Positions 47,727 to 58,799 of a stretch of DNA of 64,000 bases are shown here, one piece after another. Source of the DNA: Sarcocystis neurona (Eukaryota; Apicomplexa; Conoidasida; Eucoccidiorida; Sarcocystidae); contig KL647300.1 in the NCBI GenBank assembly GCA_000727475.1, forward strand, positions 2,563,063 to 2,627,062, given 5' to 3'. A model generated the notes under the pieces. The model saw nothing but the letters and a program-made list of their open reading frames with translations, made no database searches and was not told the origin of the DNA. Positions within the stretch are counted from its first letter, which is position 1. The number at the start of each line of letters is the position of its first letter. A program made the translations under genes and the position numbers.

Positions 47727-49638
47727 GACAGCGTATGTAGCAGATTTGTGGCTTGCAAAAAGGACGCAGTACTATACCTCTTACGTGCTCAGACTGTAAG
47801 CGTTCACTTCCGCGCACACGCACCAGCGCGCGTTAAGTGGACCTTACTGTCCAGTTGACCGTGCTGTTTTTCCGGCGGCCGCATATGTCCGGCTCAGGGA
47901 GGCGGGCCCACGCGCCAGAGCTCCTCTACAGGCAACGCGGGGATCAGCGTCGTACACGTTGCGTTCGTATACGTTGCGGGCGTCTGTGGCTCTGAATGTA
48001 TGCGCACTACTTGGCTTTGTGACTTGCGTAGGCACGGTGCCTCACGCCGCAGAATATGGAGTGCCTTTGATAGAATGATTTAGATCGAATGCCTTCTTTT
48101 CGCTCGAGGCGAAGTGCAGCTGATATTAAGGTGTGGCTTGCACACTGCGTCCGTCATGCAGACCAAGACAACACCTGATCTCGTGCAGCTGATGTTAAGA
48201 TGTGGCTTGCCCACTGCGTCCGTGATTCAGACCAAGACAACACCTGAGCTCAGCCGCAGATGAATAGCTGCCCAGTAGTTTGTCGCAGAAGGATGGCACA
48301 TCCGTTGAGTCCTGTTACAGAACCTTGTGCCAGTCGACACAGGCTAAGCTCATAAACTCGTGTGCCGGGTCTGCCATTTGTACATTAGCTGTGTGCGAGA
48401 AGACATCTGCTCACTTGGTGAGACAGGAGAAACGTACAAAACATAAATGATGAAACACCACACTATCCCCTGAAATCATATACGGAGGTATCAGTAATAT
48501 TTATATCTTCCCCATTTGGTAGCCCCTTGTCCCACCTTCATTCTTTCAAGGTGAAAAGATCCAAACATCAAGTGATCCGAGTTGGTCTGCTGCCCCGTGG
48601 CCTGCATGAATAATCGTAGACTGCAGTCATCGGGCGAAGTGTGCGCACGCACGCGCGAGCCTGCCACTGAAAAACGCTTGCGGATGCGCGGTGTTCGGAT
48701 GTGTGAGGCATTGGTGGATCACTGCTTTTCTTTCCGACTCCATGGATGCTCTCAGTTTAACCGCGGCAAACAATAGGGCCGCTTCGTCCTAAATTGCTTT
48801 TGACTCCTGTGTTTGTACACCGACAATGGGTGTTTGGCTGGGCCGAGTGGCGTGGCAGCTCAAGTCCAGGAGACACAGGTCATTACGATCAAAGGTTTTT
48901 CAATGCTTCATCCGGTTAAGGGACGTCACATCTCGTGTGTGCTTTTCTCGCATATACGGTTAGTGGTCCGAGCCGCTACAACATTAATCATAATTGAAAA
49001 CAACGCTGACTAGAAGAAACGCGTGAATTACTGAGGAAGGCGACGAGTGGGCCTTCCCTCATACACTCGTTGAACGGCTGAAGTGACAATGTGCGCAGCC
49101 CCTTTCTAGCACCCTAGTGAAACACATATTACATTCATTTCCTTGTCACGCGAGTCGGGTAGGCGGCTGCTGTGTTTATCTCCGCTCCAGACGTCCGCCG
49201 CATTCAGCAGGAATACAGTGGGCGTACGCAAAGACGTTTGGCTACGTGTCGGTATATACACCGTACACGCCGACCTCTACCTAACAGGAAACACTTGCAC
49301 GCTTTCTCGAGGATCTGCGTATGAATACTGTGTACAGCCGCTGAAGTGCCGTCAACAGCGGACACCGACGATACACTGTGTGGTACGCGCGTGTGAATGT
49401 GAAAGGCACTTTCGCAGTGTGTGTGGATCTACACACAATTGTACCCGTCTTCAACCCTCTCCCCTCTCCCACTCTGCTTGTTTCTCTGTAGCGGTGTACA
49501 TGTGACTATACTCATATATATGTGTGTGTTTGAACATTTCGTCGCAGCTGGATGGTTACTACAGCGAAAAGGGCTCCCCCTCGTCCTCTCTCTGCGTGTG
49601 TACATTTCCACAAGCATGACACCACGTGGAATACGCAA
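47727..49638. other. Mostly non-coding spacer with weak frames
   Basis: This stretch holds the 69-bp duplication and a few frames of 60-70 codons (47844-48035 minus, 48606-48776 plus, 48813-49013 plus, 49143-49505 plus). None has matched splice sites; the 47844-48035 minus frame is the most coding-like by composition. Confidence 0.4.
48114..48251. repeat. Tandem duplication, 69-bp unit
   Basis: Two adjacent copies (48114-48182, 48183-48251) differ at only about 7 of 69 positions. They share GTGCAGCTGAT, GTGTGGCTTGC, CACTGCGTCCGT and CAGACCAAGACAACACCTGA. The unit is a multiple of three but no long frame runs through it. Confidence 0.85.
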
Positions 49639-50997
49639 TCAAACAAACTTCAACTCATGCAAATTTCTCAGGAATTGCTCTGCGAGGGCGTGTACTTCCA
49701 TCTGGTTCACAAAGGAGTACGTATTTTTACTTAAGGGGCCCGTCTTGCTGCCGGAGAAATTGTCATAATGTAGAATCGAGTCATTACAGACATATCTGGA
49801 ACCTCGAAGCTGCCATACAAAGGACTCGACAGATATACATATATATATATATATATACGCATGGCCTTCGCCGTCTAAAGACCACAAGAAAATGCTTCCA
49901 CCTTGTTGAATGGCGAAACACTTCCAAAAAAAGCACACGTGTGTCTGTCTCTATACAAACAAGAGTATATAGCTGGGCTATGTGCAAACGTATTGCCCGT
50001 GTCTCGCCTTCCACTTCCACGCTGTGTTGCATGCTGCGCTTGAGTAGTTTTCTGAATTCAAACCGATGCAACGACGGAAAAATTGCCGAGTTAGACGAGT
50101 GCAAATACATTTGGGGACGCCGTAAGAGTATATTGTACAGCGCAATGAAGTAGTGTGTCTTTTTCAAGCCAAAAAGACCAGCTACATAATGCTCTTTTAT
50201 ACGTGTATGAAACTAACTTCCTTAATGTCTAAGTAGGTTGAGTGTAAGTGGATGTAATTGCTCACACCAGATTATGAATACATGTGCTAACATAGAAGGG
50301 TCAGTGGTATAGATTAATTCCTGAATAAATTCACCAATGCATCCAAGAACAGGCTTATGTATGGGGGCACGTTGGCGTTGTTACACGCAACGGCACACGA
50401 TAAACAGCGTCTTCAGCCACGAAAATGTGGATCTGTACCGTTGTAGTTTGCGTGCCTCGTACGCGGAGTGAGCAACAACTTCACAAAAAGGAGAGAACTG
50501 AGGCAAAAAGCGTGGCATACAGCAGCAGCTGAGTGCGTTGCGTAGAGGCTCTTCCTGTCTAACTATGTAGGGGGACGGTTCCGCAGCAGCAGCAACAGGA
50601 GCGCCCGCAGGAGACCCAGCACGGCTACAGCAGCAAAATCCCGGCCACCTGCGCAGGAGGTCCTGCTGCATCAGCAGGCACTACACGAGTGCGGCAGGAG
50701 CAGCAGCGTTGGTAGAAGCGCGAGAACACGATTCCCTGCGGCACAAGAAGATGAGCACACGAAGCAGCAGCAGCAGCAGTTGCACGAGCAGCAGGAGCAG
50801 CCCATGAGCAGCAACAGCAGCAGCACAAGAGTACTACCAGGGAGCAGCGGCAGGACATGGGGAGCGGCAGCTGTGTTGTAGAAACGGCAGTCTGGGTCGC
50901 ACAGTGAATCTGCAGTAAAGGACCTTGTAATTCGGCGAATCAGAAGAACATTTACGTTGCAGATTGCCGCAAGCGCCTTCACCTCATTGAGACTCAC
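49639..50997 (-). CDS. Minus-strand multi-exon protein, Leu/Cys low-complexity middle
   Basis: The terminal exon (about 49830-49639) follows TATATCTGTCGAG and ends at TGA. It encodes SRYVCNDSILHYDNFSGSK and a C-terminal helix (MEVHALAEQFLRNLHELKFV), clearly coding-like. Upstream on the same strand are frames at ~50150-50010 (SAIFPSLHRFEFRKLLKRS), ~50575-50390 (PFCEVVAHSAYEARKLQR) and a 5' block at 50997-50860 (NEVKALAAICNVNVLLIRR). That block runs into a CAG/CTG tract giving Leu/Cys runs. I treat these as one gene, but the joins were not phase-checked. A GTG-type or upstream start is implied; no ATG was chosen. No family recognised. Confidence 0.45.
50577..50830. repeat. Imperfect CAG/CTG trinucleotide tract
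   Basis: Clusters of CAG/GCA triplets interrupted by other codons on the plus strand (CTG on the minus strand). If translated from the minus strand this gives Leu/Cys runs, consistent with the homopolymeric amino-acid repeats common in Eimeria-type genomes. Confidence 0.6.
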
Positions 50998-51262
50998 GTG
51001 TTCGGCTCTGCGTCGGCGAAACTAGGAGGGTCCTTGCACAGAAGCTGAAAAGCAGCAAAAAAAGAAAGTGACTGAACCGTGTACTGGTGTGTAGAGCGGA
51101 AAAGGTGACCTTTATGCGCCTTTTTGCGGTGAGCCCGCCCACCTTGATTGCCAGCAGTATCTCGCGCGTATGAGCATGAAGCTATTTGCCCTTACAGCAT
51201 TCGAAGCGAGAAAAGGATGTTTCTAGGTGACTTTGCAAGCGTAGATACTTTTACCTGAAGAC

Positions 51263-51643
51263 TTACGAGTATTGAGCACGTAAGTTTGCTTGCCGGCGGC
51301 GCTTAACGCCGGCCCCAGTACTGATTTTAAGGCGTGACTTTACAGTTGGTGGTCTACTATAGCTGAAAGAAACGCCTGGCTGAATATCCGCGCATGGGAA
51401 AATAGTGTTGTGCAGCACACTGAACAGGGCAGATGGGGGGGACGCTGCCTCCTTCGGTGGGCGCTCTGCCGTGTTCCTCTCTGGTACAGCGCTAAGCACC
51501 CAGTGACGAAGGGCTCCCCAGCAACTGACGTGAACTTCTTCTTTATCCTGATGAAGTCCACTTTTCTGGGCCACTGTCGGGCTCTTCATGAGTGTGATAA
51601 TGAAGAAGTTGGAAATTTTGGCAAAACTACAAGCTGCCTGCAT
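51263..51643 (-). CDS. Possible minus-strand exon ending at a stop
   Basis: The minus-strand frame is open for 126 codons to a stop at 51263. Coding-like parts are EVHVSCWGALRHWVLSAV and a basic tail (KSRLKISTGAGVKRRRQANL). A plus-strand frame overlaps it, but with poorer composition. No splice junction was confirmed. Confidence 0.3.
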   Translation of the reverse strand: MQAACSFAKISNFFIITLMKSPTVAQKSGLHQDKEEVHVSCWGALRHWVLSAVPERNTAERPPKEAASPPSALFSVLHNTIFPCADIQPGVSFSYSRPPTVKSRLKISTGAGVKRRRQANLRAQYS

Positions 51644-51914
51644 TCTGTGGTTGTCCCAGCCGCACGTGGAGCAAAAAAGACAAGCTGCAATGTATTACTA
51701 ATATTGTCATCTTCTTTTACTCTTTATATGTACTGTAGATGTAAACGCGAACGGAATCGGCGAAAAGTTCACTTTCTTTAGTTTTTTTAGAAGGCGACTG
51801 AAGCTTGCCGATCATTACCATCTCTCTGCTTCCTACACCTCCAGCAAACACACAGTTGACTTTCTCAATGAGAACACTGTCCTTCACTCCCGGCGACAAA
51901 CAAGCATGTGACGT

Positions 51915-52230
51915 CTATCTTCCACATCGCTCGAGTTGCTTGGATTTGCTGAATTGTCTACGCACGACGTGCCGCTTTGCGGGAATGTGTGAATTCTGCG
52001 TTGCATAATGATAACTCTCCAGCAGTTGCTTTATAACCGTCATCCGTTCTGTGCATTGATCTTTGTTTGCAGATGCGGCGTATTCGGGTCGGGTATCTCC
52101 TGGATAGCCATTTTGCTTCATTGGAAGCTTCGCTTCGCGTTTCACGTTGACCGTCGCATAGAAAGAGACGACTCTGTGTTGCCGTTTTTGGTGTAAGTGA
52201 CAAGGCAGTGTGGGTCTGCAGCACTTTGTT
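51915..52230 (-). CDS. Possible minus-strand exon, basic
   Basis: The frame contains KLPMKQNGYPGDTRPEYAAS and ERMTVIKQLLESYHYATQ, a polar then helical stretch typical of real protein, and ends in a Lys/Arg-rich tail. There are no matched boundaries, and its strand disagrees with the plus-strand gene starting near 52481. Confidence 0.3.
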
Positions 52231-52421
52231 GCGCAGACTGAAACCTTGTTTCCTTGGTGATTCGCTGCTGTTCTACTATGTTCGTCTTCGTGTGGCACCA
52301 TTGCTACCTTCTCCCCAATCCGCCTCGCTTACCTGCTAAGGGCTGTATAGAATGCCGCGCGTTTGAAAAAGACAAGTTATTTGGTCGTCCTCGCCTTTCT
52401 CGTGTTCCTTTCAGTTGGGAA

Positions 52422-52471
52422 GAACTAGTTTTGTTCGCGTAGAGACGAACTAGTTTTGTCCGTGTAGAGAC
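52422..52471. repeat. 25-bp tandem duplication
   Basis: GAACTAGTTTTGT(T/C)CG(C/T)GTAGAGAC occurs twice back to back (52422-52446, 52447-52471) with two differences. A third partial copy (GACAAACTGTAG) may follow. It lies just upstream of the acceptor used at 52480. Confidence 0.8.
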
Positions 52472-52480
52472 AAACTGTAG

Positions 52481-52896
52481 TGTCCAGTGAGCGTGACGCA
52501 GTTCGTAGAGGACAGGTTGAAGGACGAAGAAGCCCGTGATGGGGTAAGTGAACCGTATTTGACTCTAGACAGAAGTGTGTGTGTCCGTATATTACAGTCT
52601 GTACCTGCACATCTAGATGGAACGGTTCCTCTGAGTTGCGGCGTTTTTCAAGCTACTTGCACTACGCTTTTAAAAAAGCACCCTTATTTAAAAGAATTAA
52701 CTCTCCGCAGCTGCAGGGTAGTGATGATGCAGTCCGTTCAGACAGCTGTGCTTCTATGTCAACTGCACAAGAAGAAAGCGTGGAACCACGTGTGCGGACA
52801 CGGAAGCGGCAGTTGGAAAGCACAAGTCTTACAAATCTACAAGCTACTCCCGGTTGCAGTACCATTCCAAGCGTCAGTTATAACTTGTGCTGCTGA
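52481..52896 (+). CDS. 3' end of a plus-strand gene (two in-phase exons)
   Basis: An exon from about 52481 (after CAAACTGTAG) to 52543 ends at the consensus donor GGG|GTAAGT, phase 0. The terminal exon starts at 52711 or 52717 after TTAACTCTCCGCAG, keeps phase 0 and ends at TGA 52896. The product end is acidic then basic (TQFVEDRLKDEEARDG; then EESVEPRVRTRKRQLESTSL), polar and likely disordered. The upstream part is missing; a frame at 52330-52442 with CIECRAFEKDKLFGRP may be an earlier exon. No domain recognised. Confidence 0.5.
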
Positions 52897-53654
52897 GACC
52901 GCTCACAAAAACTGATGGACCTTTACACCGGCAAAAGAATAAAGTTGAACTTGGTCCCAATGAACATGTTTCCACTCATGTCCATTAGGGCACGCTCTTC
53001 GCAGAACTGCTGAAGAGTTTTTCTAGAAACCTTTACCACCTCCTGGTTGACGAGGAGCTGCCGACACTTTCTAGCGTCGAAGGAGCCTGTCGGGAAACGT
53101 TAACACGTGAAGGTCTTTGTCAACTTAAGTAGTGCTTCTCCCAATGTGAGTCCTCTCCTGCGCGCCAGTTTTGTTGTACTCGCTGCTTTCACTTTTGTTG
53201 AGTTTTTCAAACTTCAACACTAGCCCCAATGCGTAACTGAAGGTATTTGTTCAATGTTCACAAAAATTTGCACCGGTCTGCCCTGCGACTGCATTACCCG
53301 TGCGAACTACGTTTCCGAGCTGCTGCATTTTCTTGCATAATGTTAACCTGCGACAGGAGTTACAGCAGAACGTCTTGTAGTGTCGGAGTTCGACTGCAAT
53401 CTTTTCTCCCTCGAGCTGCGCTATGCCGATTTTTCGTAGACGCTACTAGTATCTTGCAAGACTCTTCCACGTGACATGTTGGGAGACCCTAGTCTGAATC
53501 GGGACCATACCGAACGCTAAACAGTGAGCGTTGGTAGCAAGGAGAAGACGGGGAACGGCATTCACAACTGCATAGCGTTCTATTTCGTGACAACCTTCTG
53601 TTTCTTTCGGAATATTTGGCTTTCTTCACAATATGACCGTGAATGGTCAGCAGC

Positions 53655-53945
53655 ATGGAAGTGTCAAAAGAGCACTTCACGCCCTCAATGAATCTGCACA
53701 GTAAACGGCTCATGGAAAAAAAATTTGTTTCTCCTGTGTTGAAGAGCGTTGCAGGTATGGTACGAATTTTGCCTGCAATCGAAAGTTTTCATCCTCACAG
53801 ACGAGTAACGACGAGCAACAAAGACAAAGTTACTTCAATAACTTGCAAGCATCACCGGCGCCAGATGCGTGAGAATTTGTCTCACTTTTTTGTTTGTGGC
53901 TCTAGCAAACAGGTACTCAAATCGTTCAAGACATTCTATCCATAG
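53655..53945 (+). CDS. Possible short single-exon gene
   Basis: ATG at 53655 to TAG at 53945, 96 residues, Lys/Ser/His-rich and basic (MEVSKEHFTPSMNLHSKRLM at the start). There is no signal peptide and no domain. Composition is coding-like, but it could be an exon or chance. Confidence 0.3.
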   Translation: MEVSKEHFTPSMNLHSKRLMEKKFVSPVLKSVAGMVRILPAIESFHPHRRVTTSNKDKVTSITCKHHRRQMRENLSHFFVCGSSKQVLKSFKTFYP

Positions 53946-54101
53946 CAGTTAGGCAGCGTTGTGACAGCAGGAACGCCGGCGTCATGTTTCACTTGGGGGG
54001 CAGTTGTTTGTTTAAAAAGTGTGCCTCTTGCTTTTTTGGCTAGGGCATTTCTTGACATGTCTAATTGAAGTTTCTCAACGAATACGTAAACCTGCCCAGA
54101 T

Positions 54102-54296
54102 ATGTACACCAGTACACCACGGAGAGAAAGTCTGCCGAACTACTGGTCTCTGTACGGCTCTGTGTCTGCAGATACCTCTGGATTCTCCTGCAACAGAGCC
54201 TATACTGTGTCCGCGTACGATTTCTTTTCTTCACTGCTGGATCCGCCAGGAACTCGCGAAAGTGTTACACCACAGAGCACCAGTGCACCTGAGTAA
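54102..54296 (+). CDS. Short ORF or exon, Ser/Tyr-rich
   Basis: The frame starts at ATG 54102, just after an acceptor-like CTGCCCAG, and reads to TAA at 54296. It encodes polar, aromatic-rich protein (SLPNYWSLYGSVSADTSG; AYTVSAYDFFSSLLDPPG). This is good coding composition without a competing frame. A second in-phase reading continues after a 29-base GT..AG gap to 54487, but 29 bases is too short for a normal intron here. It may be an exon of a larger gene. No family recognised. Confidence 0.4.
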   Translation: MYTSTPRRESLPNYWSLYGSVSADTSGFSCNRAYTVSAYDFFSSLLDPPGTRESVTPQSTSAPE

Positions 54297-54774
54297 CTGC
54301 TTACAGTTGACGCAGTTGCAGATCCCAAACGGCAGTACCTCAAGCAGCAGTACCTGCACGACAAGGACCAGCAGAGGCGCAAACACAAAGGCGGGAGGAG
54401 CACCACAGGCGACAGCGGCTGCTGCTCTGTTCTGTTGTCGTCACCGCGGCAACTTGCAGGACACCTCTTCCTGAAGCAGAAGGTTAGAAGATTGAATCAC
54501 TAAAATTTTCTGAGGCTTCTACGCGGAGCTGTTGCGCATCAGTGGCTTCTATGGAAAGGTTCAAGCTCTCACAACATCAGTTACTCCGTGTAACATGACG
54601 GACTGAGAAAGCGGGTCTTTCTCAGTACCCTTACACCGGAAGCTTCACACCCTAGAGCAGACGTCAAGACATGCCTGAGCCGCATGTCACCTGTGTGCAC
54701 ACACTGCTTGAAATCCATGCTGTTGATAATACACTGGCATAGAAATAGGTATTTGACTGCAAATGCACGCTTAC

Positions 54775-55212
54775 GTGTGCGACAGGGAGGCAGGGTGCTT
54801 GACACTAATGTTAGCTGGAAGCCGACGATCGGGTCATCTAGTTCAACATTGATGTTTCTGTACAACAGTTAGATTTTGCCACTCTTATTCCTGAGTCGGT
54901 CTCACCAGCTCGCTGTGCTTAAATCCACACGTTTGCGTGCGACAGGGACGCAGGGTGTTTGACACCAATGGTCGATGGAAGCCGACCGTCCGATCATCTA
55001 GTTCAACACTGCCATTTCTGCACAAGAGCTACTGAGTCGGTCTCACCAGCTCGCGATGCTCAAAGGTACACGTATGTGTGCGACAGGGAGGCAGGGTGGT
55101 TGACGCCAATGGCAGACGGAGGCCGACCGTCGGCAACGCTGCTATTTCTGTACAACAGCTAGATTCTGCCCCTCTTATTACCGAGTCGGTCTCATCAGCT
55201 TGCTATGCTTAA
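54775..55212. repeat. Three-copy direct repeat, ~141-160 bp unit
   Basis: Copies start at about 54775, 54935 and 55076 with GTGTGCGACAGGGA(G/C)GCAGGGTG and continue through TTGAC(A/G)C(C/T)AATG, GGAGGCCGACCGTCG / GGAAGCCGACCGTCC, TTTCTGTACAACAG, GAGTCGGTCTCA(C/T)CAGCT and GCTATGCTTAAA / GCTGTGCTTAAA. The third copy has a deletion in its middle. A minus-strand or plus-strand frame is not kept across all copies. Confidence 0.85.
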
Positions 55213-55584
55213 AGCGCAGCTTGAGCGACCGCTGCTGGTGCTGGTTGAAATACGCGTATTTACCGGGAGGATTAGCACCGCTCGAGATGTCTCTTCCAGA
55301 TTGGTCGTCCTCCGCGCTGCTTGAATAGCTTATGAACATTTTGTCTGGTAGCGTCTGCACGAGCTACGCCTGAGTAGCCGCGCTGACAGACCGAAGCAGA
55401 GCGCCAGGCAGCAGGTAATCGGCTACAAATTTCTCCACCAGGATGCATGAAATCATTGGGACGTCACCGTTTTGCGCGTAAATGGACGCAGGTCCTCGTA
55501 CCAAGAGAGAATTACAGCATGGGACGTCTTTCGGTTTGAAGTCTGCTTTCATTCTCTCTCACTACTGTACAACACGTCTTTTTC

Positions 55585-55837
55585 TACCTGCGACAGGCCG
55601 AGCAGCGTAGGCTGCTTTGGCTGCGTTACTGAATGTGCCGCAGCACCAGATCAGCAGCAACACCGTGGGCTGCGGAAGGAAGTGTACGCGGACAAGCGCC
55701 AGCAGCATCAGGAGCAGCAGTCGCAGCAGCTCGCAGTCGATATCCACGGCAATTCCCGTTGCTGCTTCATAAATGGATGCGGCGTGCGCGCCTATCCTCG
55801 CTCGCAAACGCGCACTGCTAGAAGCAGCCGACGTTGA
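55585..55837 (+). CDS. Possible plus-strand exon, Gln-rich
   Basis: It follows a pyrimidine-rich acceptor (CTTTTTCTACCTGCGACAG). The frame encodes a Cys-containing start (VGCFGCVTECAAAPD), a Gln-rich CAG tract and VDIHGNSRCCFINGCG, ending at a stop near 55837. The opposite strand is also open, with Leu/Ala runs, so the strand is not certain. Confidence 0.35.
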
Positions 55838-56273
55838 AAGCTCAGCGCACGGATTATCCCCTTTGCGGGTTGCAGGCGGCACAGGTCGCCGTCGCCACGA
55901 GGACAGAGAGCCTTCTACGTGACAGTGCTTGATTGACGACGGCTCTCATTTGAATGCAAAAAAGAGTACACGTGATCCCCTTGTGGCCAACCGGATCGGT
56001 TCTCAGGGCATCGTGTGCTTTTGTGCTCCTGCCCGTCACACTGCGTCGCCGGCAACAATGGCAGCTACTGTGGTGCTGAGATAACGTTTTCCGGACGGCA
56101 GGCAGATGCGACAACGATCCTGCTTTTCGTCGTTGTGTCGGCACAGTAGTAGACACAGCGTAGCCGCAATACAGATAACGACGAACCTCACGTGAAGAGA
56201 CATCTAGCAGGATCGGCCAGCACACCGTCTTTGTAGTGCGGCCGTCAAGAAGGGGACCAGGCTGTGACGCCAA

Positions 56274-56639
56274 GTGCTTTTACCGTATAAGCAGGCCCGG
56301 CATATGTGGCGACAACAACAGTTAACGTTTGTTCGATGGGCAGGAGATAATCAATCCCGTCATACGGTGGTGGGCTTCGTCTGCCGTACCTCGGAATTGC
56401 TGCATTTCCAGCAGGAAAAAAGGGAAGTTGTAAGGTCACACACTTCAGCTCCGTGTCCTGCTGCCGACTGCACTGCAGATGAGGCTCTACTTTTCTTCGA
56501 AGCGCAGTCGCCGCTCAGCCCGCTGTCTCGACCTGACGTTCCCCTTCACCACCAGAGAGGGAACAGCAACGAGTTGACAGTGCAGTTTCCTGCCCTGGAA
56601 TTGTTCCACCTAACTCCTGCCATTCCACGGTACTCATAG
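56274..56639 (+). CDS. Possible plus-strand terminal exon
   Basis: The frame is open for about 120 codons to TAG at 56639. It encodes a basic/aromatic start (HMWRQQQLTFVRWAGDN), a Cys-containing middle and a Leu/Pro-rich end. No competing frame of this quality is seen. The acceptor is uncertain. A second plus-strand frame at 56725-57024 (QQKWQRSKKERRPYKCIRQH) may be a neighbouring exon. Confidence 0.35.
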   Translation: MLLPYKQARHMWRQQQLTFVRWAGDNQSRHTVVGFVCRTSELLHFQQEKREVVRSHTSAPCPAADCTADEALLFFEAQSPLSPLSRPDVPLHHQRGNSNELTVQFPALELFHLTPAIPRYS

Positions 56640-57170
56640 TGATTCGTGTTACCTTTCGATATGGCAGCAGCACTCACGGTGCACCGCGCTGCAAGAGTCC
56701 CAAATAAGACAATGCCCCAAGTAATTGCGGGACCCTAGATCAGCACCTCCGGAGCAGCAGAAGTGGCAAAGGTCCAAGAAGGAGCGTCGCCCCTATAAAT
56801 GCATTAGGCAACACGAATGCAACGGTCCACCGGTGGTTGTTAGTTCTGCATCCTCCACATTTGCGTATCTTACTGCAGCAGGCCAAAGCGAGCGCCACCG
56901 GTTGCAGGGAGCCCCATGGTGCAACTACAGCTCACCACGAGAGACACTTCTCTCCCTGCTGGCTCTCTTTCGAGTGCCGTCTGCTTTCTGCGATTCACAG
57001 CGTATGCCGAAGTGCTGCTACTGAGTTCGACTGTGCTGCTGCCGTTCCTACGTGCGCGCATTGGGTTTTGCCAACCATTTGCCTGCCGAGGTCAAGACCG
57101 GGAAATACCGCTTGCTTTTCAAGAACCCGCCGGCTTGTAGACACACTTAAAGCCTGTTGAGAGCGTTGAA

Positions 57171-57468
57171 TTAAGCAGAGCTTCTGGCTGCGGCGTCGGG
57201 AATCACATCAGGTTCCACTCTACGTGCATATGGGAATCCAACGAGTTTGTAGGTGTTAAACAAACAGCAATTCATCCAGTGGAGAGTGGCGAAGAGCAAG
57301 CAGTCAAGTTGCCTTGCTTCTCCAGAGTAGACAACAGCTGCTCCAGGCAACCGCAAGGAGACAGCAGACTTCGTCAGCCTCACCCCAGCCCCACAGCGAC
57401 TGTTGGCCGCTCCGATGCCCCCCGCCGCCTTCGGCCATGTGGGTGCCCGCAATCCTAGCCGGCGGTAA
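57171..57468 (-). CDS. Minus-strand 3'-terminal exon
   Basis: After CCGCCGGCTAG (acceptor near 57469) the frame runs to TAA at 57171. It encodes a basic start, then GAAVVYSGEARQLDCLLFAT and LHWMNCCLFNTYKLVGFPYA, and ends in an acidic/Ala tail. The composition is strongly coding-like. The two hydrophobic-aromatic stretches could pack in a membrane-proximal or small folded domain. It is probably the last exon of the gene whose internal exon lies at 58055-58573. Confidence 0.5.
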
Positions 57469-58199
57469 GAGAACCTGGCTGTCAGGCTAGTGTCCGGGAG
57501 AGCCCTCTTGTCGATTCACACCTTACAAGCAAGGGAAACAGGCGAAATATCATAGAAATGTTGATGAGTTCTATGGTGCATAGACGCCTGAACAACTCAG
57601 GTGCGACGAGGAAGCGACATGGTCAACACGTCCAAGAGAGAGGATTAGGATCTGAAAGATACACGTACAAGAGCTACCACAACCGCCGAATTGAGTCATT
57701 TTTTTCACCTGTCCTCAGCCAGGCACGAAACAAGAAGTGTTTTGCCCATTTATATATGTACAGGTGCATATGTATATGCACGTGTGCACGCGCGTTTGTA
57801 CACGCATTTCTACATTCGGATCACCCAAGGGACGCGTATACACATCCCAAAATGTACGTTCGCTTGTGCACGTTAAACATATATATACGTATATTTGGAG
57901 AGATCCGTATGTACACGCCAGCGTCGTAGTTGCCAGCACTGAGAATATCAATCCCTGCCTGTGACGTGTTCCGTTGAAGACCCAGGACCACGCAGAGATA
58001 GGTTCACTTACGCTCGCAAAGGATACGCACAGGAGGGTGCCAGGATCGTCTTCCTCAGTCGTCAGAAGGTTGCAAACAAAAACAGAAAAACAACTTCAAA
58101 ACGGTAGGGGGTTTTGTCGCCGCACAGACGTGGAGTAACGTAGATGCAGGTGGTTCAGTCCGACATACTCGGGCGGTCCGCAGGCCAGTGTACCCTTTC

Positions 58200-58573
58200 A
58201 CGGAAATGCAGCTTCTCTGCACTTCTCTTAATCTTTTGCCAGGGAGTGAGGACGCGTATGCATTGCATAGCCTCTGTCTAAATAGTCGGAGATGGCGGTA
58301 GGTAACAGTGATGAGAAGACACGCATCTGCAGTGTGGCGCACCACGCGGTGGCACCGTGAATTTAGCTGAGACCCGTCCGCTTGGGAGCAGCTGAGACCG
58401 CTATACACAACTTCGCAGTTGGTGAGCTCAAATACTTCAGCCTGCGTCCGTAGGCCCGGCGTGGGACGCAGAAAAACTTGTCCTTGCAACTGTGCTACGA
58501 AAAAACGCAGAAGTGTGTGATTAGGCCTTCGTTCGTACACGGTGCCGCGGTAGAAAATGAGCCTTCCCTCAAG
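58200..58573 (-). CDS. Minus-strand exon with PH-like fold pattern
   Basis: The frame reads from about 58573 and encodes EGRLIFYRGTVYERRPNHTL, LLRFFVAQLQGQVFLRP, a loop, then LTNCEVVYSGLSCSQ and ACLLITVTYRHLRLFRQRL. Alternating short hydrophobic strands followed by a basic amphipathic helix are what a PH domain looks like, but the C-terminal Trp usual in that family is not seen. The donor was not settled; the frame stays open to 58055. It likely joins the terminal exon at 57468. Confidence 0.4.
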
Positions 58574-58799
58574 ACAAGTTCAAGGTATGGTGCTTTTGCA
58601 GTCCCATTCCTAGCCTTTTCTGTCACCAGCTGTATTTGTCTTCCTCGACACTAGGAGCCGAGTCCCGCCCCTACTACCTTTCTGTATGCCTATACGGATG
58701 GGAGAGTAATATACAGCAGTATCATTGTGACCACTGGAGGAGGGCAGGCAAAGTGTAGCTAAACAAAGCACCTCCTTTGAGTGTTACCAGCAAGAAGTA

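Noticed and set aside
54293..54321. A 29-base GT..AG segment that would join two coding-like frames
   Set aside because: It keeps phase but is too short for a normal spliceosomal intron, and the other introns here are longer than about 50 bases.
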